Positions 31,589-39,762 of a stretch of DNA of 51,257 nt are shown here, piece by piece. The notes under the pieces were generated by a model that saw nothing but the letters and a program-made list of their open reading frames with translations, did no database searches and was not told where the DNA came from. Position 1 is the stretch's first letter. Every line of letters begins with the position of its first letter. Both the position numbers and the translations under genes were made by a program. This DNA is from Bowmanella yangjiangensis (GTDB taxonomy: Bacteria; Pseudomonadota; Gammaproteobacteria; Enterobacterales; Alteromonadaceae): contig NZ_JAFKCS010000024.1 of assembly GCF_017255015.1 (NCBI RefSeq), forward strand, positions 2,204-53,460. Reading direction: 5' to 3'.

Positions 31589-31657
31589 GGTTTGGCGCTC
31601 TGGCGTATGAATGCCGGTAAGGATGCCACAAGCGGTGAGATTCAGCCACGCCTTGCT

Positions 31658-31687
31658 TTATCCACAACCTTTGTATGTTGTGGATAA
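31658..31687. promoter_or_regulatory. Inverted pair of perfect DnaA boxes upstream of polA
   Basis: TTATCCACAAC (31658-31668) and its exact reverse complement GTTGTGGATAA (31677-31687) face each other across eight bases. Each arm holds a perfect DnaA box (31658-31666 plus; 31679-31687 minus). It is 70-100 bases before the polA start codon, close to where its promoter should be. The arms could also form a hairpin in RNA. Confidence 0.8.
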
Positions 31688-31821
31688 CTTTGTTGATGAA
31701 GTTTTCTCTTGCGCAGGAGTAAGCTTTACCCAGTTACAGGCAAATGCTTAAAAGTCTTTAAAATACTGGCTTGGTATCAAAACAGGGGACATCTAGACCT
31801 GTTGTTATTCTTATAATCCTT

Positions 31822-31830
31822 TGTGGATAA
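31822..31830 (-). promoter_or_regulatory. Third perfect DnaA box, polA-elbB interval
   Basis: TTATCCACA on the minus strand, 135 bases from the inverted pair. The remainder of the 399-base interval (31589-31987) shows no gene and no clear sigma-70 promoter. Confidence 0.75.
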
Positions 31831-31987
31831 CGCACGGGGAAGGAATTTGCACTTGGCCCCAGCGGAACGCTACTCTACCATACCCCTGAGTGAAGAAAAG
31901 CCCTGATTGGTTAATTTTTAGATTGATTGGCTATGTATTTTTTAACCAAATTGCATAAGCCAGTGTCCTCGCGCTCTGGAGCAGAAA

Positions 31988-32641
31988 ATGAACAAAGTTG
32001 CTGTGATATTAAGTGGCAGTGGTGTATTTGATGGCGCTGAAATCCATGAATCGGTGTTGACCATGTTGGCGTTAAGTCAGCGAGGCGTCGCTTACCAGTG
32101 TTTCGCCCCCGATATATCGCAATTGCATGTGGTTAATCATCTGACTGGCGATGTGGTTGAAACAGAGCCGCGCAATGTTTTAGTTGAAGCGGCCAGAATT
32201 GCCCGGGGGAATGTACTACCTGTGTCTGCATTAGCTGCCGTTGACTATGATGCTTTGTTGGTACCTGGTGGCTTTGGTGCGGCAAAGAACCTGTGTAATT
32301 TTGCCCTGGTTGGTGCAAATTGCCAGGTGGAACCCAGCGTATTAAGAGCCTGCCGGGAATTTGCTGAATTAGCCAAGCCAACTGGCTATATGTGTATAGC
32401 GCCGGTTCTGGCGGCCCGTGTTTACGGCGAAGGGGTGAGGTTAACTATAGGTAATGATAAAGAGACTGCCGATGCCTTGCGTATTATGGGTGCCGAGCAT
32501 GTTGACTGTGAGGTTGATGATATCGTGGTGGATAAGACGCATAAGCTGGTTACGACCCCGGCCTATATGTTAGCGAAAGATATTGCTGAGGCCGCACAAG
32601 GGATAAACAAGCTGGTTGACGCTGTTTTAGCGTTTCGCTGA
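31988..32641 (+). CDS. elbB: Glyoxalase-type DJ-1/PfpI family protein ElbB
   Basis: The 217 residues equal E. coli ElbB in length and share MxKxxVILSGSGVFDGAEIHE, NHLTGDVVETE, ALLVPGGFGAAKNL and GYMCIAPV. The last carries the nucleophile-elbow cysteine of the class I amidotransferase-like fold. E. coli ElbB has glyoxalase activity in vitro; its physiological role is unclear. Ten bases separate it from the next gene, so they are probably cotranscribed. Confidence 0.95.
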   Translation: MNKVAVILSGSGVFDGAEIHESVLTMLALSQRGVAYQCFAPDISQLHVVNHLTGDVVETEPRNVLVEAARIARGNVLPVSALAAVDYDALLVPGGFGAAKNLCNFALVGANCQVEPSVLRACREFAELAKPTGYMCIAPVLAARVYGEGVRLTIGNDKETADALRIMGAEHVDCEVDDIVVDKTHKLVTTPAYMLAKDIAEAAQGINKLVDAVLAFR

Positions 32642-32651
32642 GGAATGAGGA

Positions 32652-33290
32652 TTGGATAGTCGTGCTGACAAAATCCTGTACTTATTGAAGAATCAGGGTG
32701 AGATGACCGCACAGCAGTTGGCAGAGGCCCTGCAGATAACCGCAATGGGTGCTCGACAGCATCTATTGCAGCTTGCAGATGATGAGTTGGTCAGCCACTC
32801 TTTCCAACCTGCCCTGATTGGTCGTCCCAAGCAATATTGGCATCTTACTGAGCTTGCACAGCGACGTTTTGCGGATATGCACAGCCAGCTGAGTGTGCAT
32901 CTTCTTGAATCTGTGCGAGCCGAGTTTGGTGAAAGTGGCCTGCAGCAGGTTATTGCTCGTCGGGAAACCACGATGCGCCAGGATTATCTGGCCAAGATGA
33001 GTGGCCTGACAGACTTGGTGGAAAAGTTGGATTGCCTGTGTCAGATACGTAATCGCGAAGGTTACATGGCCAGTTGGCATGAGGAGCCTGGTGTTGGGTA
33101 TTGGTTTGTTGAGAATCATTGCCCAATTTGTGCCGCCGCGAGATGTAGTGACGGGTTTTGCCAGTCTGAACTGGCGTTATTTCAGGCCTGCATTGGGGAT
33201 AAGTTTAAGGTACAGCGTCAGGAGCATATATTGGATGGCGCAAGGCGCTGCGCTTACCTGATTACCCGCTGCGATAAGATGTCAGTCTGA
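32652..33290 (+). CDS. HTH transcriptional regulator with C-terminal cysteine cluster
   Basis: The 212-residue protein has an N-terminal winged helix (about 1-70: LKNQGEMTAQQLAEALQITA, then GARQHLLQLADDELV) and a C-terminal domain with CPICAAARCSDGFC (C-x2-C-x4-C-x4-C) plus further cysteines near RRCAYLITRC. This resembles the SufR-like COG2345 regulators, some of which hold an iron-sulfur cluster. The start is TTG at 32652, preceded by TGAGGA. The target is unknown, perhaps elbB or itself. Confidence 0.82.
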   Translation: MDSRADKILYLLKNQGEMTAQQLAEALQITAMGARQHLLQLADDELVSHSFQPALIGRPKQYWHLTELAQRRFADMHSQLSVHLLESVRAEFGESGLQQVIARRETTMRQDYLAKMSGLTDLVEKLDCLCQIRNREGYMASWHEEPGVGYWFVENHCPICAAARCSDGFCQSELALFQACIGDKFKVQRQEHILDGARRCAYLITRCDKMSV

Positions 33291-33311
33291 TTATTCTGGG
33301 GCCAGCGGGTT

Positions 33312-33337
33312 GAGCCTCCGTATCGCTACGGAGACTC
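33312..33337. terminator. Hairpin between convergent genes
   Basis: CTCCGTA-TCGC-TACGGAG (33316-33333) with flanking GAG/CTC pairs lies between the convergent regulator and peptidase genes. There is no T run on either strand, so intrinsic termination is uncertain; it may protect RNA 3' ends or act with Rho. Confidence 0.4.
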
Positions 33338-33345
33338 ACTAGTCA

Positions 33346-34722
33346 TTATTCGCTGTCCTGAATATTGACCTGCTGTAATTGACCGTATCCTTTTACCCAG
33401 TCCTTAATGATTTCTGCTTGGCCCACCACTACAAATTGTAAATTCTGGCTTGGGAAGTATTGCTCTATAAGCGACTGACTCTTATCAACCGTTAAGGCAT
33501 TCACTCTTTCTGAGAAACCGTTGATAAAATCTTCATCAAAGCCATAGATAAACATATCCGACATCAGTGAGGCAAGCTGAGCAGAGGTCTCGTAATTTGG
33601 CGGGAACTGGCCTTTCACATAAGCTTTGGCCGAGTCGAGAGTCGATTGATCAATACCTTGCTTCCACAATTTCTGGTAAGTCTGTAATGCCAAGTCAATG
33701 GCTTGCTTGGTGGTATCGGTTTTTGTAAAGGTTGAAATATAGAAGCTGCCGCCTTGCTGATGAGATTCAAAACGGCTGCGGGCGCCATAAGTCAACCCAG
33801 AGTTCACGCGTAATTCGTCATTCAGCCAAGAGGTAAAACGCCCACCTAAAATGGTGTTGATAACACTGACGGCGACATAGTCTGGATTGCTCATGGCCAT
33901 ACCTGCGCCACCAATCATAAAGGTGCTTTCCACCGCATCGGGTTTGTCCACCAGTAGGACTTGGGCTTGCTTAGGTTGCACCGGTGTTGTCAGTTTTGCC
34001 CGCGCGGGGGCTTTTCCCTGCCAGGTCGCAAACAATTTGCTCAACTTACTTTTAAGTTGCTTGGTGTCGAAATCGCCCGCCACTATTACGGCCGTGTTGT
34101 CCGGTGTGTACCAACGCTTATGAAAGGCCTTCACATCGGCAAGTGAGATGCCGGCAACCGAGGTATTTGAACCGTCGATCTCTGCCGCATAGGGATGCCC
34201 TTTGAATAGCTGAGCGTTAAAGTAATCCTTAATGACGGCTTTTGGACTTTCCGTTTTCTGTTGCAGATTGGCCAAATAACGTTGTTTATGTTTGGCAAAC
34301 TCCTGGTCGTCAAACGCCGGGGTTAACAAGCTGTCTTTAACCCATTGCAGTACCTGGTCCAGATCCTTACTGGCCAGAGAGGCTGAAACACTGGAATATT
34401 CCAGCTCAGCGTCGGCATCAAGTTGAGCGCCAATAAAGTCCAGTTTCGCTTCCAACTCGGCACGCGGCAGTTGCTGAGTTCCTAATATCAGGTTGGCGGC
34501 GGTCAGTTTGGCCAGCCCCGCCTTGCTGTCATCTACAGCCCCGGCTTTAACTGTCACCACTAAGTCGATAAGCTGCACCTCATGCTGTTCCATCAAATAC
34601 AACGTCAGGCCGTTTTGTAGTGTTACTTTTTCGTACTTGGGCAAACTAAAGCCTGCAGCCCAGCTACCCAGGCTGATACACACCAGGCTGATGCAGCCAA
34701 TTACCTTATAAATCTTGTTCAT
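33346..34722 (-). CDS. M16 peptidase-family protein lacking the zinc motif
   Basis: The 458-residue protein has a signal peptide (ending near GSWAAG, residue 24) and two M16 half-domains. The HxxEH zinc motif expected near residue 70 is replaced by the non-metal sequence GLAKLTAAN. It keeps RVNSGLTYGARS, the R...Y element by which non-catalytic M16 subunits help bind substrate. The upstream neighbour has the intact motif and overlaps this gene by 17 bases, so the two probably form a periplasmic heterodimer. Confidence 0.88.
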   Translation of the reverse strand: MNKIYKVIGCISLVCISLGSWAAGFSLPKYEKVTLQNGLTLYLMEQHEVQLIDLVVTVKAGAVDDSKAGLAKLTAANLILGTQQLPRAELEAKLDFIGAQLDADAELEYSSVSASLASKDLDQVLQWVKDSLLTPAFDDQEFAKHKQRYLANLQQKTESPKAVIKDYFNAQLFKGHPYAAEIDGSNTSVAGISLADVKAFHKRWYTPDNTAVIVAGDFDTKQLKSKLSKLFATWQGKAPARAKLTTPVQPKQAQVLLVDKPDAVESTFMIGGAGMAMSNPDYVAVSVINTILGGRFTSWLNDELRVNSGLTYGARSRFESHQQGGSFYISTFTKTDTTKQAIDLALQTYQKLWKQGIDQSTLDSAKAYVKGQFPPNYETSAQLASLMSDMFIYGFDEDFINGFSERVNALTVDKSQSLIEQYFPSQNLQFVVVGQAEIIKDWVKGYGQLQQVNIQDSE

Positions 34723-36037
34723 GGCTATCCTCCTGAGCGTCCAGAATACCTACTGTACGATTGGCCTTCTTTAGATACTGGTTGGCGACACGTTGAATGT
34801 CGGCGACCTTTAGGGCTTCCAACTTTGTTGGGGCATCAAATAGCGCGCGATAGTCACCAAAGTACATTTCGTAGGTTCCCAGGGTATTAGCCTTGCCATT
34901 GATGGTGGCCATTTCTCGGTAAAAGTCGACGAGGCGGCGATTCTTAACTTTCTGCAGTTCCTGTTCCGTAATTCCTTCTTTCTTTATTTTTTGCAACTGG
35001 GCGATGATGCCCTGTTCCAATTGAGCTGAGGTTGTACCCGGGCTTGCTACTGCATAGATGTAAAACAGATTGGGGTCTATGGATTCAGGGAAGTAAGCGA
35101 AAAGTTCTGTCGCAAGTTGTTGGGAAAAAACCAGGCTGTCCTGCAATCTGGAGCTATTTCCGGTTGCCAAAATGTCGGCCAGAACCGACAGTGCGTAATA
35201 GTCTTCATGCCGTGAATTCGGTACATGAAATGCCATCATCAAATTGGGGCTGGACACCGACGCTTTGTGCAGATAAACCCGGCGCTCACCTTTTTGCTCA
35301 GGCTCGACGGTATGGACTTCTCGTGGGGGAGTTTGGGCTGGTATACCGGCAAAGTGTTTGTTGGCCAGCTTTTTCACCTCATCGACAGTGACATCACCGG
35401 CAACCACCATGACGGCATTGTTCGGTGCGTAGTAGGTTTTGTGGTACTGCACCAGATCTTGCAGGGACCAATTCTCAATATCAGATTCGTGACCAATTAC
35501 CGACCAGCTATAAGGGTGGGCGCGAAAGGCGCTGCCTTTAACTTCTTCCCAAATTGCCCGGAAGTTAGAATTCTCCAGCCCTGTGGAACGCTCTGAAATC
35601 ACCACGCCTCGCTCACTTTCCACCATTTGCGGGTCGATGGCTAAATGTTCGATGCGGTCTGCTTCAAGTTCAAAAATCAAATCCAGCTGTTCGGCCGGAA
35701 ACCAGTTGGTGTATACGGTCAGATTTTCCGTCGTGTAGGCATTGTTGCTGCCGCCGGCAGCCTCCATAGTACGGTCAAACTCTTTAGGGCCGTACTTCTT
35801 GGCACCATTGAACATCATATGTTCGAAAAAGTGTGAGAGGCCGGTGATGCCTGGATACTCGTTGCGCGAGCCAACTCGCCAGAATAAATAGGAGTTCGCG
35901 TTGGGAATGGAGTGATCTTCCAGAACCAGGAATTTCATGCCATTGTCGAGGCTGAAAGTCTGCACCTTATCTTCCTGGTTACCCAGCGCTGGCAAGGCCA
36001 GTGCAGACAACAGACTCCATATTGCTATTTTTTTCAT
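34706..36037 (-). CDS. M16 zinc peptidase, catalytic subunit
   Basis: The 443-residue product has a signal peptide (about 1-19) and the inverted zinc motif HFFEH at 69-73 with glutamates further on (ELEADRIEHL, VESERGVV) as candidate third ligand. It is an M16B-type periplasmic or envelope protease. It is translated first and overlaps its inactive partner, a layout seen for several bacterial M16 pairs. The substrate is unknown. Confidence 0.92.
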   Translation of the reverse strand: MKKIAIWSLLSALALPALGNQEDKVQTFSLDNGMKFLVLEDHSIPNANSYLFWRVGSRNEYPGITGLSHFFEHMMFNGAKKYGPKEFDRTMEAAGGSNNAYTTENLTVYTNWFPAEQLDLIFELEADRIEHLAIDPQMVESERGVVISERSTGLENSNFRAIWEEVKGSAFRAHPYSWSVIGHESDIENWSLQDLVQYHKTYYAPNNAVMVVAGDVTVDEVKKLANKHFAGIPAQTPPREVHTVEPEQKGERRVYLHKASVSSPNLMMAFHVPNSRHEDYYALSVLADILATGNSSRLQDSLVFSQQLATELFAYFPESIDPNLFYIYAVASPGTTSAQLEQGIIAQLQKIKKEGITEQELQKVKNRRLVDFYREMATINGKANTLGTYEMYFGDYRALFDAPTKLEALKVADIQRVANQYLKKANRTVGILDAQEDSHEQDL

Positions 36038-36214
36038 CCAAATCTCCGTAGGGTAGGGATCTAGGTAGTGTAAGTTTGTCTTTATCGTTAAACCAGTTGC
36101 CCCTTGTAAGAAACCTTTTCATTCAAAGCAAAGGCAAGAACTGAAATTGGGGCTTTTGATTTGATCTCAGTCGGTCAATAATTGGGTATTGACCATGCAA
36201 CCAATCAACTCCTT

Positions 36215-36640
36215 ATGTATCGGCGTGTTTATTTGGTGGGATTCCATCCACACCTACATCGGAAAATCCGTGAAACGGCCTTGGATATGGCGTTGCCGTT
36301 GCATTTTTTTCATGCATTGCAAGGCAACGCAGAACCGGTCGATTCAGCTGCAGCGCCCCTTGATAACTTATTAGGGGAGCGCTTGCGACAGAGCATCAAT
36401 CAGTTTTTGCTCGGTAGTGCCGATTGGGTTGCCTTCGCGCTGACCAGTGAATCTGAAGTCAGGTCACTGGCGGGGGAGATTGCCGTTGCGGCGGCTCAGG
36501 GCAAGGCAATTGTGTTTTTACATGATTCAGGGTCTTCAGCCAGCCCCACTTGTTTGGACCAGGTTGCCTGTTATGTGGCGGACGATTATCTGCAGCTTTT
36601 GACATTTTTGGGGCAGCGCTCAGTGAAGGTAGCTAGCTAA
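36215..36640 (+). CDS. Unknown protein upstream of trkH
   Basis: I do not recognise this gene. The frame is open from a TTG at 36182; ATG 36215 gives 141 residues starting MYRRVYLVGFHPHLHRKIRE. Neither start has a clear ribosome-binding site. The product is alternating helix and strand (VYLVGF, DWVAFALTS, KAIVFLHDS), like a small Rossmann-type fold, without cysteine or membrane motifs of note. It stops seven bases before trkH, so cotranscription with trkH is likely. Confidence 0.6.
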   Translation: MYRRVYLVGFHPHLHRKIRETALDMALPLHFFHALQGNAEPVDSAAAPLDNLLGERLRQSINQFLLGSADWVAFALTSESEVRSLAGEIAVAAAQGKAIVFLHDSGSSASPTCLDQVACYVADDYLQLLTFLGQRSVKVAS

Positions 36641-36647
36641 GGAAAAT

Positions 36648-38099
36648 ATGCAGTACCGTACAATAATTAGGATACTCGGCCTGCTGGTTGCTTTGTTTAG
36701 CGTTACCATGATTCCGCCTGCTGTCGTTTCTTTAATATATGCTGATGGGGGCGGTTTGCCCTTTATGCTGGCATTTTTCCTCTGTTTGATTACCGGAATT
36801 CTCTCCTGGTATCCCAATCGCACCCACCGCAATGAACTTAGGGCCAAAGAGGGATTTCTGATTGTTGCATTATTCTGGACCGTACTGGCCAGTTTTGGTG
36901 CATTGCCTTTCTTACTACTTGAACAACCGCAAATGTCGGTTACCGATGCTTTCTTCGAGTCCTTCTCTGGATTAACCACTACGGGGGCAACGGTAATAGA
37001 GGGAATCGACTATTTGCCCAAAGCCGTACAGTTTTACCGCCAGCAACTGCAGTGGCTGGGCGGCATGGGGATCATTGTATTGGCGGTGGCCATATTGCCG
37101 ATCTTGGGCGTAGGGGGGATGCAGCTATATCGTGCTGAAATTCCAGGTCCGGTTAAAGACTCAAAAATGACCCCCAGAATTGCGGATACCGCTAAGCATC
37201 TATGGTTCATCTATCTGGGGTTAACTATTGCCTGTATGGTTGCTTATTGGGCGGCCGGAATGAACTGGTTTGACGCTATCTGCCATGCGTTTTCAACCGT
37301 TGCCATTGGGGGCTTCTCCAATTATGACGCCAGCCTGGGGCATTTCGACAGCCCCGCCATCAACATGGTTTGTGTGGCATTCTTGTGGGTGTCGGCTCTT
37401 AATTTTGCCCTGCATTACAACGCGTTTAGCAATCGCAGCCTGAAAGCGTATTGGCACGACCCGGAGTTGCGGGCGTTTTTCCTGATTCAGTTTGTGCTGG
37501 TGGCGATCTGCTTTGCCACCCTAACTGCGCATAGCTGGTATGCTGATGTGGAAACCGCTTTGGACCAAGCGCTATTTCATGCTGTTTCAATCAGTACTAC
37601 AGCCGGCTTTGCGACTGACAGCTTCGCAGATTGGCCGGTATTTCTGCCGATTTTGCTTATTTTTGCCAGCTTTATTGGCGGCTGTGCCAGTTCAACCGGC
37701 GGTGGTTTGAAAGTAGTTCGAGTGCTGTTGCTGTTTTTACAAGGCAAGCGGGAAGTAGACAGGCTCATTCACCCCAAAGCCATTTACTCGGTTAAGCTGG
37801 GTGACCGTGCCCTACCTGACAGGGTAGTCGAAGCGGTGTGGGGATTCTTTTCTGCCTACACTTTAGTGTTTCTGATTATTATGATCGCCTTAGTGGCGAC
37901 CGGCATGGACAATATTACTGCCTTCTCTGCGACAGCGGCCTGTCTGAACAACCTGGGACCCGGGTTGGGGGCGGTTGCTGCTAATTTTGCCGATGTCACT
38001 GATGCAGGGAAATGGTGGCTTGTACTGGCCATGTTGTTTGGGCGACTGGAAGTGTTTTCTTTGCTGGTACTTTTCTCGCCCACATTTTGGCGGAGCTAA
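36648..38099 (+). CDS. trkH: Potassium uptake protein TrkH
   Basis: Membrane channel subunit of the Trk potassium system, gated by TrkA. The 483 residues equal E. coli TrkH. Four pore-loop segments are visible, each with the selectivity-filter glycine: TTTGATVI, TVAIGGFSN, STTAGFATDS and LNNLGPGLG. AAGGA precedes the ATG. TrkA is encoded 1.7 kb further on the opposite strand. Confidence 0.97.
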   Translation: MQYRTIIRILGLLVALFSVTMIPPAVVSLIYADGGGLPFMLAFFLCLITGILSWYPNRTHRNELRAKEGFLIVALFWTVLASFGALPFLLLEQPQMSVTDAFFESFSGLTTTGATVIEGIDYLPKAVQFYRQQLQWLGGMGIIVLAVAILPILGVGGMQLYRAEIPGPVKDSKMTPRIADTAKHLWFIYLGLTIACMVAYWAAGMNWFDAICHAFSTVAIGGFSNYDASLGHFDSPAINMVCVAFLWVSALNFALHYNAFSNRSLKAYWHDPELRAFFLIQFVLVAICFATLTAHSWYADVETALDQALFHAVSISTTAGFATDSFADWPVFLPILLIFASFIGGCASSTGGGLKVVRVLLLFLQGKREVDRLIHPKAIYSVKLGDRALPDRVVEAVWGFFSAYTLVFLIIMIALVATGMDNITAFSATAACLNNLGPGLGAVAANFADVTDAGKWWLVLAMLFGRLEVFSLLVLFSPTFWRS

Positions 38100-38259
38100 C
38101 GCTGGCCCTGAAGGTACTTGTATAAATAACGGAGAGTGCTGTCCAGAGCACTGAAACGCTGGTTTTATCACCACTATCTGATAGAGTCTGTTTGTTTACA
38201 TTTCTCATACAAACGGGCTCAATGGACCAACCAAGAAACGGAGCCTCTGGGGTTAACTT

Positions 38260-39507
38260 ATGTTTGCTTATATAGCCCGCCATCCTATTCTGGACAGTGA
38301 CCGGAATGTCTATGCCTATGAACTATTATTCAGGGATGGCAGGAAAAATTGCTTTCCGGATATTCGACCGGATGAAGCCACTTCCAAAATTTTAACCGGC
38401 AGCCACCTAACGCTGGGGCTGGAAGATATTGCCTGCCACAAGACGTCTTTTATAAATTTTCACAAAGAAACCTTATTACATGGTTTCCCCAGTATGCTGG
38501 ACCCCGAATCGGTGGTGGTTGAGATCGTTGAGACCGTGCCTACAGACAGCAGCATGGTGACAGCCTGTAAACAGATAAAAGACATGGGCTACAAGCTTGC
38601 TCTGGATGACCACAATTTTGACCCCAAGTGGGATATGTTCCTGCCGTACGTTGATATCATCAAAGTAGATACGCTGCGTAGTGACTATGAAACCATTGCC
38701 CGCAATATCGAGAAATTCAAACAAGCCAAGGTGCAGCTAGTTGCTGAAAAAGTGGAAACCTATGAAGACTTTAATCGTTTCCGCGATTTGGGCTTTGATT
38801 ACTTCCAGGGGTTCTTCTTCGCCAAACCGGAAGTTATACGTCAGCGTAGTTTACCGACATCTAAGCTGGCACTTTTAGAGTTGCTGCAAGAGAGCAGTAA
38901 CCGAGATTTTAATTTTGAGCGCGTGAATGGCATTTTCGAGCGGGATGTCGGTTTATCCTACATGCTGCTGCGTTTTATCAATAATCCTACTATTAACAAG
39001 CGTTACAAGATTTCATCGCTGCGTCATGCTCTGAATTACCTGGGTGAAGTTGAGCTTAAGAAGTTCATTTCTATTCTGGCCTTGGCCAATATGGGTGAAG
39101 AAAAGCCCATGGAACTGTTACATCTATCCTTGGTGCGGGCTAAGTTCTGTGAGCTGGTTAGTCAGGCTAAGAAAGACCAGGATAATCCGCCCAAAGGTTT
39201 TCTGGTTGGTTTGTTTTCGTTGCTGGATGCATTACTCGATCAAAGTATGGAGCATTTGGTGCAAAAGCTGCCTATCGATGAAGAGATCAAACAGGCTTTG
39301 TGTGGGCAAGAAGGGCGCTTGAGGAATTATCTGAGCCTGGCCAGGGCTTTTGAAAGTGCCAATTGGTTGGCCTTGATCAAGCTGTCAGGAGAGCTAGACC
39401 TAAGCCAGAAGATGTTGCATGGGTTGTTTAACCAAGCCATTGTTTGGGGCAATGAGATCCGTCAGACCGTTTCCCCACATTTTCCGAAATCGCAGGTCAG
39501 AACTTAA
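38260..39507 (+). CDS. EAL-HDOD signalling protein
   Basis: The 415-residue protein joins an EAL domain (about 1-200) to an HDOD domain (about 205-400). The signature is YELLFR in place of EAL, but other active-site positions appear present (NF in FINFH, VVEIVE, LDDHNF, VAEKVE, QGFFF). The family (YuxH/CdgJ type) is often catalytically weak or inactive and can act through HDOD in motility or c-di-GMP signalling. The gene stands alone between trkH and tRNA-Leu. Confidence 0.88.
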   Translation: MFAYIARHPILDSDRNVYAYELLFRDGRKNCFPDIRPDEATSKILTGSHLTLGLEDIACHKTSFINFHKETLLHGFPSMLDPESVVVEIVETVPTDSSMVTACKQIKDMGYKLALDDHNFDPKWDMFLPYVDIIKVDTLRSDYETIARNIEKFKQAKVQLVAEKVETYEDFNRFRDLGFDYFQGFFFAKPEVIRQRSLPTSKLALLELLQESSNRDFNFERVNGIFERDVGLSYMLLRFINNPTINKRYKISSLRHALNYLGEVELKKFISILALANMGEEKPMELLHLSLVRAKFCELVSQAKKDQDNPPKGFLVGLFSLLDALLDQSMEHLVQKLPIDEEIKQALCGQEGRLRNYLSLARAFESANWLALIKLSGELDLSQKMLHGLFNQAIVWGNEIRQTVSPHFPKSQVRT

Positions 39508-39557
39508 ACGTTGTGGCGTAAAAATGTGCGAACGACATAAAAAGTTCACGTTGAGTG

Positions 39558-39586
39558 TTGACAAGATTGGTCTGACTCAATAAAGT
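39558..39586 (+). promoter_or_regulatory. tRNA-Leu promoter
   Basis: TTGACA, 17 bases, TAAAGT, followed by the GC-rich discriminator ACGCGCAC. GC-rich discriminators are typical of stringently controlled stable-RNA promoters. Transcription would start about 7 bases before the mature tRNA. Confidence 0.82.
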
Positions 39587-39599
39587 ACGCGCACTTCTC

Positions 39600-39686
39600 G
39601 CCCAGGTGGTGGAATTGGTAGACACGCTAGCTTCAGGTGCTAGTGGCCGAAAGGCCGTGGAGGTTCAAGTCCTCTCCTGGGCACCA
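39600..39686 (+). tRNA. tRNA-Leu (anticodon CAG)
   Basis: 87 bases with encoded CCA. The acceptor stem GCCCAGG pairs with CCTGGGC. The anticodon stem CTAGC/GCTAG encloses TTCAGGT, giving anticodon CAG. A long variable arm (class II, as in Leu) and GGTTCAAGTCC T-arm are present. Confidence 0.98.
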
Positions 39687-39693
39687 ATTCTTG

Positions 39694-39727
39694 AAAAAAG
39701 CTCTAAACGTTAGTTTAGAGCTTTTTT
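39694..39727. terminator. Bidirectional terminator after tRNA-Leu
   Basis: AAAAAAGCTCTAAAC-GTTA-GTTTAGAGCTTTTTT, a nearly perfect 15-base inverted repeat with a four-base loop. It stops the tRNA transcript and probably also trkA-side transcription from the right. Confidence 0.95.
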
Positions 39728-39762
39728 CTTTTCTGCTTCTGAAACCCTGATGCTCCACAGCC

